A DNA stretch of 6,584 nt from Bacteroidales bacterium. Lineage in GTDB: Bacteria; Bacteroidota; Bacteroidia; Bacteroidales; GCA-2748055. The notes beneath the pieces were generated by a model. It made no database searches and was not told the DNA's origin. It was given only the letters and a program-made list of their open reading frames with translations. The translations under genes and the position numbers were made by a program. Shown here piece after piece: positions 1-5,915 of the stretch. The stretch spans positions 1 through 6,584 of the forward strand of contig JAGLTY010000126.1 in NCBI GenBank assembly GCA_023135025.1, written 5' to 3'. Numbering within the stretch: position 1 is the first letter of the stretch; each line of letters begins with the position of its first letter.

Positions 1-1
1 T

Positions 2-949
2 GCTGACCACCCATACCTTCAGATCCAGCAGACTGGTCATTACAATCGTAAATCCAAAGATTACAAAAAAGAAGGTCCTGACCACAAAGGAGGATTCCAG
101 GGTGATCATTTTGAAGTTTTCAAAAATGGTGGTCATCTGCCCCTCGTTCAGCCACCTGCGCATTTTCCCGGGAAAGAAAATATGGCGGTTGGAGAGGATC
201 AGTCCAAAAACCAGGATGATCAGGAGGCTGGAGAGATGAAACATCTTACTGATTGCGTAAAGCAAAATCAGAACAGCAATCAGTAAAAACAGCTTCAATT
301 CGGTGCGGATCTTCTGAAAGAGGAAGATCAGAAAATAACTGGCTGCCACAGAGACCAGGACGGTAAGACTCAGGTTCAGCAGTACATCCAGGCTCATCTC
401 ACCAATGCTCTCTGCCTCCATGCTGCTGATCAGAAAATAGAAGAGCATGATGCCCAGGATGTCAGAAAAGGTGCTTTCATAGATCATGATCTCCCGCTTA
501 CTACTATGCAGTGCCGAAACACTTGGGATGATAATGGCTGAGCTCATGATGGAGAAGGGAACAGCATAGAGCAGACCTGTGGTCATATTGACCTTCAGAT
601 AGACGCTCATCACCCCGCCAATGATAATGGCTGAGAGTATCAGGGTAACCAGGGAGGTGAAAAAGGCCCTTGAGATCACTTTTCGTTTCCCTCTTTCCAG
701 TTCAAGATCCAGGGAAGCCTCCAGAACAATCATAATTAATCCGATGGTTCCCAGTACCTCCAGGATGGGGGTCAGATCGGGCGCTTGCATGCCGGTGGCC
801 GATACCAACATTTTCAGCGTCACACCGAGGATGATCAACAGCAGTACACTGGGGATGCTGTAACGGCTGGCTACCAGGTTAAAGAGGTAGGAGATAATGA
901 TAATCAGTGACCCGATAATAACCAGTCCGTTCGAATCGAAGTGTTCCAT
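2..949 (-). CDS. Cation:proton antiporter (CPA family), C-terminus cut off by window edge
   Basis: Probable inner-membrane Na+(or K+)/H+ exchanger of the monovalent cation:proton antiporter superfamily. The frame is open from the ATG at 949-947 to the left edge, giving 316 residues without a stop. It is strongly hydrophobic with about ten likely membrane segments, roughly residues 9-28, 33-50, 64-80, 97-118, 126-147, 158-176, 188-211, 219-234, 239-253 and 289-310. The SSAIIIPS stretch (136-143) lies where family members carry the unwound TM4 motif. ESTFSDILG (158-166) resembles the ExxxND ion-binding helix of CPA1 exchangers, with Asp163 as the likely carboxylate but Ser162 in place of Asn. 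Family members are usually about 400 residues or longer, so the rest of the transport domain, and any cytosolic regulatory tail, lies outside the window. Its start overlaps the stop of the upstream barrel gene (TAATG), which implies coupled translation. The transported ion and direction are not known from sequence. Confidence 0.85.
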   Translation of the reverse strand, partial: MEHFDSNGLVIIGSLIIIISYLFNLVASRYSIPSVLLLIILGVTLKMLVSATGMQAPDLTPILEVLGTIGLIMIVLEASLDLELERGKRKVISRAFFTSLVTLILSAIIIGGVMSVYLKVNMTTGLLYAVPFSIMSSAIIIPSVSALHSSKREIMIYESTFSDILGIMLFYFLISSMEAESIGEMSLDVLLNLSLTVLVSVAASYFLIFLFQKIRTELKLFLLIAVLILLYAISKMFHLSSLLIILVFGLILSNRHIFFPGKMRRWLNEGQMTTIFENFKMITLESSFVVRTFFFVIFGFTIVMTSLLDLKVWVVS

Positions 950-1521
950 TAGAAAAAGGCGTTAAATGCGACTCTGAAAACCGGATTCGAGTAGGGCGAA
1001 ACGGACGATTCATTGATATCCCAGAGTATGGTAAATGAGACAGTGTTGTAAATGCCCACCCGTTGTGAGAGTCCGCCACCCACCAAAAATCCCCTGTATA
1101 TAAAGCGTCCCTCATTGGTATATGGAGGAACGTAGTAGGCCTTTTCCAGGCTGAGGCCCTCATACTCTGCATGTACAAAAAGTTCACTAAACAGCTTAAT
1201 GGGCAGCCACTCTTCCGCATTGGTGATCAGAGAGAACCGTGCAAATCCTTTAAGTCCGTAAGAGTGGGTCTGATAGGCATAGGGGAAGGTTGGCGTTGCT
1301 TTCTGTGACTGGTAGATATAGTGCGGCCCTAGCCCAACTGCCAGGCGGTCCATCACATGGTATCCCAGCATGGGTGCCACCTCGATATAGCTGCTGGTAC
1401 CAAATGAGAGCCACAACTCGGGGACCAGAAAAAATTTTCCTTTCCTCCCGGTTGTTTTCTCCTGTGCCACAACTGAAAATGTCAGAGCAGCAAGGAGCAG
1501 CAACAGAGTGGCCTTTTTCAT
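949..1521 (-). CDS. Small secreted protein, probable outer-membrane beta-barrel, function unknown
   Basis: Hypothetical protein of 190 residues. Residues 1-19 form a classical Sec signal peptide: MKK, a leucine-rich core, then SVVA before Gln20. Signal peptidase I would leave an N-terminal Gln, as is common in Bacteroidota. There is no lipobox cysteine, so it is not a lipoprotein. The mature part alternates aromatic/hydrophobic and polar residues in Gly-rich strands (for example 44-56, 61-72, 86-100, 107-119, 139-152, 157-169) and ends in Phe-Phe. That pattern fits a small eight-stranded outer-membrane barrel. A start at 1521 is supported by the signal peptide and by the ATGA overlap with the stop of buk. 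The stop overlaps the antiporter start by one base. I recognise no named family beyond generic barrel-like outer-membrane proteins. A role in the passage of acids or ions across the outer membrane is suggested only by its position. Confidence 0.75.
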   Translation of the reverse strand: MKKATLLLLLAALTFSVVAQEKTTGRKGKFFLVPELWLSFGTSSYIEVAPMLGYHVMDRLAVGLGPHYIYQSQKATPTFPYAYQTHSYGLKGFARFSLITNAEEWLPIKLFSELFVHAEYEGLSLEKAYYVPPYTNEGRFIYRGFLVGGGLSQRVGIYNTVSFTILWDINESSVSPYSNPVFRVAFNAFF

Positions 1522-2612
1522 TGGCTCTCTCTGTTTTCTGTGTACTTCCTGGCACTGATTTTTCCACCGAGCAGCAGTGATCCGTTCTGTGCCAGGGCCC
1601 TCATCTCATCCTCCCCGGGATATATGAATACCGGGGCGATAAAACCTACCCGCTTCTTTACCTCTCCTGTAAGATCGGGGTTGTGGGCAATACCGCCGGT
1701 GATCAGGATGGCATCAACCTCTCCGCCCAGAACGGTTGCCATGGCACCAATCTCTTTGCTGATCTGGTAGGCCATGGCCTTCTGAAGCAGCATGGATTCG
1801 GGATCACCCTCCCGGGCCCCTTTCTCTATCAGCTGGGCATCTTTATGTCCCACATAGGCATAGAGCCCTCCTTCGCCGGTAAGCATCTTCTTCACATCGG
1901 TCCATGTAACATCCCTCTCCAGACAATATTTTGCAAGGGCACCAGCAGGCAGGGTACCGGACCGTTCGGGACCAAAGGGACCCTCGCCATCAAGTGCATT
2001 GTTGACGTCTATCACCCGCCCTTTTTGATGGGCACCCACCGAGATACCGCTCCCCAGGTGGGCAATCACCAGGTTCAGCTCCTCATACTCCATGCCCCTT
2101 GACTGGGCGTAGGTGCGGGCCACCGATTTCTGATTCAGTGCATGGAAGATCGATTTTCGTTCGAATTTAGGATGACCGGAGATGCGGGCCACATCCTGCA
2201 TCTCATCCACTACCACCGGATCGGCAATATAGGCTCCGGCGCGGGAAAATGTCTGAAGTAAACTGTGGGCGATTAATCCACCCAGGTTACTGGCATGGTC
2301 GCCCATGACCCCGGCTTCCAGATCGCGGATCATCGCCTCATTCACTTCATAAACACCCGACTCAATGGGGTATATCAGTCCGCCCCTTGCAATAATTACG
2401 CCCACACTATCGAAGGGTATATGGTTCGCTTCCACTTCGGTGAGCACCAGGTTGAGCCTGTATTCCAGTTGATCGGTTGTTTTGCTGAAAGCCTCCAGCT
2501 CGCCGCACTCATGGCGAATGGTCTTCAGAAATACCGATCTGTTATCCAGGTAGACAGCAATTTTTGTGGAGGTTGCACCCGGATTGATAACAAGTATGTA
2601 ATTGGCATCCAT
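1518..2612 (-). CDS. buk: Butyrate kinase (or branched-chain fatty-acid kinase)
   Basis: Cytoplasmic acyl kinase of the ASKHA fold. It converts butyryl phosphate plus ADP to butyrate plus ATP, reversibly, as the last step after Ptb. The protein has 364 residues, close to the usual 355-360. Visible motifs are the N-terminal phosphate-1 motif VINPGATSTKIAV (8-20), ARGGLIYPI (75-83, where many family members have GRGG), HASNLGG (106-112), DPVVVDEMQDVARISGHP (131-148), AHLGSGISVGAH (184-195), DGEGPFGPERSGTLP (208-222), the adenosine motif ILITGGIAHN (302-311) and YPGEDEMRALAQNG (331-344). These are diagnostic of butyrate kinase rather than acetate kinase. It sits 34 nt after ptb, and its stop overlaps the start of the barrel gene (ATGA, 1521-1518). 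In gut and marine Bacteroidota the substrate may be isobutyrate or isovalerate from amino-acid breakdown, which sequence alone does not settle. No purine-rich ribosome site precedes the ATG. Confidence 0.96.
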   Translation of the reverse strand: MDANYILVINPGATSTKIAVYLDNRSVFLKTIRHECGELEAFSKTTDQLEYRLNLVLTEVEANHIPFDSVGVIIARGGLIYPIESGVYEVNEAMIRDLEAGVMGDHASNLGGLIAHSLLQTFSRAGAYIADPVVVDEMQDVARISGHPKFERKSIFHALNQKSVARTYAQSRGMEYEELNLVIAHLGSGISVGAHQKGRVIDVNNALDGEGPFGPERSGTLPAGALAKYCLERDVTWTDVKKMLTGEGGLYAYVGHKDAQLIEKGAREGDPESMLLQKAMAYQISKEIGAMATVLGGEVDAILITGGIAHNPDLTGEVKKRVGFIAPVFIYPGEDEMRALAQNGSLLLGGKISARKYTENRESQ

Positions 2613-2633
2613 TTTAAGCCCGTTTTAAGCCCG
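2612..2633 (-). repeat. Perfect 11-bp tandem duplication abutting the buk start codon
   Basis: On the minus strand the unit CGGGCTTAAAA occurs twice back to back, and the last A of the second copy is the A of the buk ATG. A partial, degenerate third copy (GCTGAAAAC) may lie just upstream at 2634-2642. The repeat fills about two thirds of the 34-nt ptb-buk gap and occupies the position where a ribosome binding site would be. It is a direct repeat, so it does not form a hairpin. The likely origin is replication slippage. Any effect on buk translation is inference. Confidence 0.8.
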
Positions 2634-2646
2634 GTTTTCAGCTATT

Positions 2647-3561
2647 CTATTGATTTTCGGCCGCCACTGCCGCCAGGAGGATTGAATCAAATTTTGCCTG
2701 CTCAGAATCGGATCTGGAGGTGAGTACAATGGGAGCTGATGCACCCACAATCATGGAGGCCACCTTGGCCTTGGCAAAAAATACCATTGATTTGTAGAGG
2801 ACGTTGCCCACTTCAATATCGGGCATCAGCAGCAGATCGGTATCACCGGCCACATCGCTTTTGATCTCTTTGTGCTTGGCACTTTCAAACGATACTGCAT
2901 TATCAAAGGCCAGCGGTCCGTCTACAATACAGTTCAGGATCTGGTCGCGCTGGTTCATTTTGGAGAGCAGCGCCGCATCGAGGGTGGCATTCATTTCGGT
3001 ATTAACCTTCTCAACCGCACCCAGTACAGCCACTTTGGGATTCTTAATGCCCAGGTTGTTAAGTATTTTTACTGAATTATTGAGTATTGCGATCTTTTCG
3101 GTCAGGTTGGGTGCAATGTTCATGGCCACATCGGTCACACCAATCAGCTTGTGGTAGGTCTCCACCTCGAAATAGGCAAAATGGGAGAGAAGTTTTCCGA
3201 TTCGCAGTCCATACTCCTTATTGAGAACGCAACGCATCATATCGGAGGTTCCAACCTTCCCCTTCATCAGTATATCGGCCTTTTTGTCGTGGACCATCTT
3301 TACCGAGATGGTAACCGCTTCCACCGGGGTGCTTGCCTCCACAAACTCAAACTTACTGATATCCAGGTTCAGAATCTCGGCCATTCCAAAGGTCTTCTCG
3401 CGATCCCCGATCAGTATGGGACGAATGATCTTTTCACTGGCTGCATTGACCACTGCATTCAGGGAGTGAGCATCTTCGGAGGCGGCCAGTATCAATTTTT
3501 TCGGTTTGTGGCTTCTATCCAGTAATTCGCGCAACTGGGAAAGTTCTGTCAGCATATCCAT
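2647..3561 (-). CDS. ptb: Phosphate butyryltransferase (phosphotransbutyrylase)
   Basis: Cytoplasmic enzyme that exchanges the CoA of butyryl-CoA (or isobutyryl-/isovaleryl-CoA) for phosphate, supplying butyryl phosphate to Buk. It is 304 residues long, typical for Ptb (about 300) and shorter than the neighbouring Pta. It belongs to the phosphate acetyl/butyryl transferase fold. Key stretches are ILMKGKVGTSDMMR (97-110), HFAYFEVETYHKLIGVTDVAMNIAP (127-151), KVAVLGAVEKVN (176-187), CIVDGPLAFDNAVS (211-224), DLLLMPDIEVGNVLYKSMVFF (242-262) and IVGASAPIVLTSRSDS (271-286), the last near the CoA/phosphate-binding region. The start at 3561 gives MDMLTEL; Met3 is an equally possible start and would change little. 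The ribosome site is weak (a GGA about 10 nt upstream). It lies 27 nt after ackA and 34 nt before buk, and its functional partner is buk. Confidence in family is very high; the preferred acyl chain is inferred. Confidence 0.95.
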   Translation of the reverse strand: MDMLTELSQLRELLDRSHKPKKLILAASEDAHSLNAVVNAASEKIIRPILIGDREKTFGMAEILNLDISKFEFVEASTPVEAVTISVKMVHDKKADILMKGKVGTSDMMRCVLNKEYGLRIGKLLSHFAYFEVETYHKLIGVTDVAMNIAPNLTEKIAILNNSVKILNNLGIKNPKVAVLGAVEKVNTEMNATLDAALLSKMNQRDQILNCIVDGPLAFDNAVSFESAKHKEIKSDVAGDTDLLLMPDIEVGNVLYKSMVFFAKAKVASMIVGASAPIVLTSRSDSEQAKFDSILLAAVAAENQ

Positions 3562-3588
3562 ATTTGTTTTTCCATCACATTTGAGTGG

Positions 3589-4797
3589 TTAGCAGCATTT
3601 CTCCAGAATCTTATAGGTATCCGTCGCGATTACCAGCTCTTCGTTGGTCCTTACCACAATGGCGGTAACCCGGGAATCGGGTTTAGAGATGATCTTGTCT
3701 TCTCCCTTCACACCATGGTTCTCAGTTTCATCAAAATGGAGCCCCAGGAACTCCATGTTCTGAAGGATCATGCGGCGGATATTAAAATCGTTCTCGCCGA
3801 TACCGCCGGTGAAGATCACACAATCGAGACCGTTCATAATGGTTGCATAGGCCCCGATAAATTTCTTCACCCGGTAGGCGTACATGGTCAGAGCCAGGTT
3901 GGCACGTTCATTCCCTTCATAATAGGCCAGTTCCAGGTCGCGCATATCGGAAGAGATCTCTGAGATTCCCATCATGCCACTGCGCTTATTGATCATGTTA
4001 CTGATCCCTTTCAGGCTCAGGTGCTCCTTGTCGGCCAGGAAGAGCAGCACACCGGGATCGATATCCCCCGTGCGTGTACCCATGATCAATCCGTCCACCG
4101 GGGTGAACCCCATGGATGTATCCAGCGATCTTCCATGTTCTATGGCTGTGACCGATGCTCCGTTCCCCAGGTGACACGAAACCACTTTCATTTCGCGGGT
4201 ATCCTTGCCCAGGATCTTACTGGTTTTCTTGAAGACAAATTTATGGCTGGTACCGTGGTACCCGTACTTCCTGACACCATATTTTTCATAGTATTCACGC
4301 GGTACGGCATACATGTAGGCATGGGGCGGCATACTCTGGTGAAAAGAGGTGTCAAATACAGCGATCTGGGGGATTCCCGGCAACAGGGTGTCGATGGAGA
4401 TGATCCCCTTCAGGTTGGCCGGATTATGAAGCGGGGCCAGGTCAACACATGCTTCTATATCCTGGATAACTTCCTTGTTTATCAATACACTCTCCTTGTA
4501 TTTCTCACCACCCTGTACCACACGGTGCCCAACAGCAACGATCTCTTCAACACTCTTGAGAACACCATGTTCCTTGTCCACAAGGGCAGTCATAACCAGG
4601 TTGATTCCTGTGGTGTGGTCCATAATGGGCAATACCTGCTTGTGCTTCGCTTTTCCTGAGGGTTTATGGGAGATAACTGCATCGGTAAAACCGATTCGTT
4701 CCACTATCCCTTTGGCAATTACCTCCTCATTGTTATCCATATTGAATAACTGATACTTGATGGATGAACTGCCGCAGTTTAATACCAATATAATCAT
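3589..4797 (-). CDS. ackA: Acetate kinase
   Basis: Cytoplasmic kinase interconverting acetyl phosphate plus ADP and acetate plus ATP, the energy-conserving step of acetate fermentation. It has 402 residues, the usual length. All expected catalytic positions are present by comparison with the known Methanosarcina enzyme numbering: Asn7 in LNCGSSSIK (6-14), Arg92 in GHRVVQGGE (90-98), Asp149 in VFDTSFH (147-153), His181 in GYHGTSH (179-185), Asn212 in HLGNGAS (209-215), Arg242 in [11 protein letters not shown] (239-249), the nucleotide site IFTGGIGEN (328-336) and Glu387 in [12 protein letters not shown] (383-394). Small peculiarities are Gln96 where most acetate kinases have His, and a Cys-Cys C-terminus. 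Its ATG overlaps the pta stop by 4 bp (ATGA, 4797-4794), so translation is probably coupled to pta. Propionate may also be used, as is known for the family. Confidence 0.98.
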   Translation of the reverse strand: MIILVLNCGSSSIKYQLFNMDNNEEVIAKGIVERIGFTDAVISHKPSGKAKHKQVLPIMDHTTGINLVMTALVDKEHGVLKSVEEIVAVGHRVVQGGEKYKESVLINKEVIQDIEACVDLAPLHNPANLKGIISIDTLLPGIPQIAVFDTSFHQSMPPHAYMYAVPREYYEKYGVRKYGYHGTSHKFVFKKTSKILGKDTREMKVVSCHLGNGASVTAIEHGRSLDTSMGFTPVDGLIMGTRTGDIDPGVLLFLADKEHLSLKGISNMINKRSGMMGISEISSDMRDLELAYYEGNERANLALTMYAYRVKKFIGAYATIMNGLDCVIFTGGIGENDFNIRRMILQNMEFLGLHFDETENHGVKGEDKIISKPDSRVTAIVVRTNEELVIATDTYKILEKCC

Positions 4798-5846
4798 GAA
4801 TGTAAGTCCGTTAAATTTGGTGAATCACAATCTATTTCTGTTTTTCTTATTCCTGCCGCCTGGAGGGCTGTAATGGCCGTCAGGTTGACAATATCGCTGA
4901 CCGAACATCCTCTTGAAAGATCATTGATAGGGGCGGCCATTCCCTGCAATACGGGACCAATGGCCTCCGCTTTGGCCAGTCGCTGCACCAGTTTATAGGC
5001 ACTGTTTCCCACATTCAGGTCGGGGAATATCAGTACATTGGCATTGCCCTGTATGGGACTGTCCGGGGCTTTACTGGCGGCAATGGCCTCAATCAGTGCG
5101 GTGTCGGCCTGCAGCTCACCATCGATAATCAGGGTCGGATCCATCTCTTTGGCCAGCCTGGTTGCATTGACCACCTTGTCGACCATGGGGTGACTGGCAC
5201 TTCCCTTGGTGGAGAAACTGATCATGGCGATCCGGGGTTCAAAACCGAGTATAGAGCGGGTGGTGGCTGCAGTAGCTACCGCAATCTCTGCCAGCTCTTT
5301 TTCGTCGGGATCGGGATGTACGGCACCATCGGCAAATACAATGACGCCCTCTTCTCCGAAAGACTGATCCTTCAGGATCATGATAAAGGCTCCCGATACA
5401 ATGCTGATTCCAGGCATGGTCTTAACGATTTGAAAAGCGGGGCGTAAGACATCACTTGTGGCGTTGGAAGCACCTGCCACCTCACCGTCAGCATCTCCGG
5501 CCTTGATCATCAGGGCTCCCAGGTAGAGTGGGTCCTCCACCAGTTTCGAGGCCTCCTTCATGGTCATCCCCTTGGATTTCCTTAGCTCGTAAAGCAGCTC
5601 TGTATAGGCCTGCTTTTTCGGATGTTCCCTGGGATTGATCACAGTCGCCTTTTTAATATTTGTCAATCCGAACTGCTTCACCTTTTTCTCCAGTTCTTCA
5701 GGATCAGCAATAAGGTAGATGTAGCAAAGTTTTTCTCTGATGATGGTATCTGCTGCCATAATTGTCCGATCTTCATTTCCTTCAGGAAGCACAATCCGCT
5801 GGCAGTCCTGGCGGGCCTGCTCTCTAATTTTATTAATTAAATCCAT
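4794..5846 (-). CDS. pta: Phosphate acetyltransferase, short form
   Basis: Cytoplasmic enzyme converting acetyl-CoA plus phosphate to acetyl phosphate plus CoA, partner of AckA. It has 350 residues and consists of the catalytic PTA_PTB domain only; the N-terminal regulatory DRTGG-type region of the long enterobacterial form is absent. Motifs are [12 protein letters not shown] (17-28), [17 protein letters not shown] (120-136), [13 protein letters not shown] (208-220), DGELQADTA (242-250), [17 protein letters not shown] (274-290) and [17 protein letters not shown] (304-320). Ser311 and Arg312 there correspond to the catalytic Ser-Arg pair of the Methanosarcina enzyme. It is the first gene of the six-gene minus-strand array, and only 69 nt separate its ATG from the divergent oxidase gene. 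No Shine-Dalgarno sequence is seen before the ATG (AT-rich leader), which fits Bacteroidota. The start is supported by the family-typical N-terminus directly after it. Confidence 0.98.
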   Translation of the reverse strand: MDLINKIREQARQDCQRIVLPEGNEDRTIMAADTIIREKLCYIYLIADPEELEKKVKQFGLTNIKKATVINPREHPKKQAYTELLYELRKSKGMTMKEASKLVEDPLYLGALMIKAGDADGEVAGASNATSDVLRPAFQIVKTMPGISIVSGAFIMILKDQSFGEEGVIVFADGAVHPDPDEKELAEIAVATAATTRSILGFEPRIAMISFSTKGSASHPMVDKVVNATRLAKEMDPTLIIDGELQADTALIEAIAASKAPDSPIQGNANVLIFPDLNVGNSAYKLVQRLAKAEAIGPVLQGMAAPINDLSRGCSVSDIVNLTAITALQAAGIRKTEIDCDSPNLTDLHS

Positions 5847-5915
5847 TGATTATCAGTAATTTGAGTTATAATATTGCAGAGGTTAAAGATAATTAAAAAA
5901 AGCTTAGTCCAATCT
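5847..5915. other. Divergent intergenic region between pta and the FAD-linked oxidase gene
   Basis: A 69-nt AT-rich spacer lies between two start codons pointing away from each other, so it must hold the promoters of both transcription units unless these lie inside coding sequence. A run of seven A (5895-5901) sits in the middle. For the plus-strand gene I find no convincing TTG / TAnnTTTG pair here. A TATAAT-like hexamer at 5867-5872 is present but is not the typical element of this phylum. I see no obvious operator palindrome. Confidence 0.6.
5884..5912 (-). promoter_or_regulatory. Candidate Bacteroidota-type promoter for the pta operon
   Basis: Reading the minus strand, TTG (5912-5910) is followed after 18 nt by TATCTTTA (5891-5884). 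This matches the Bacteroidota -33 TTG and -7 TAnnTTTG consensus except for the last base. Transcription would start near 5877, leaving a leader of about 30 nt before the pta ATG. It is the only good match I found in the gap and lies where an operon promoter is expected. The evidence is motif-based only. Confidence 0.35.

Noticed and set aside
621..863. 80-residue plus-strand frame inside the antiporter region
   Set aside because: The minus strand encodes a continuous, membrane-helix-rich antiporter across this stretch. The plus-strand frame has low-complexity Ser/Arg composition and no support.
949..1521. Idea that the barrel protein is a lipoprotein
   Set aside because: There is no cysteine near the signal cleavage region; the sequence fits signal peptidase I cleavage before Gln20.
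1683..2723. Several 76-142-residue plus-strand frames opposite buk and ptb
   Set aside because: They are shadows of codon bias in buk and ptb, overlap one another in different frames and show no recognisable protein features.
4244..4263. Closely spaced GGTACC palindromes within ackA
   Set aside because: They are explained by the codons of the conserved GYHGTSH motif; no other sign of a regulatory site.
4021..4659. 212-residue open frame on the plus strand opposite ackA
   Set aside because: It lies wholly antisense to a complete, motif-perfect acetate kinase. Its composition (rich in His, Gly, Val and Cys) follows from reverse-complemented codons of ackA, and no domain or signal is recognisable.
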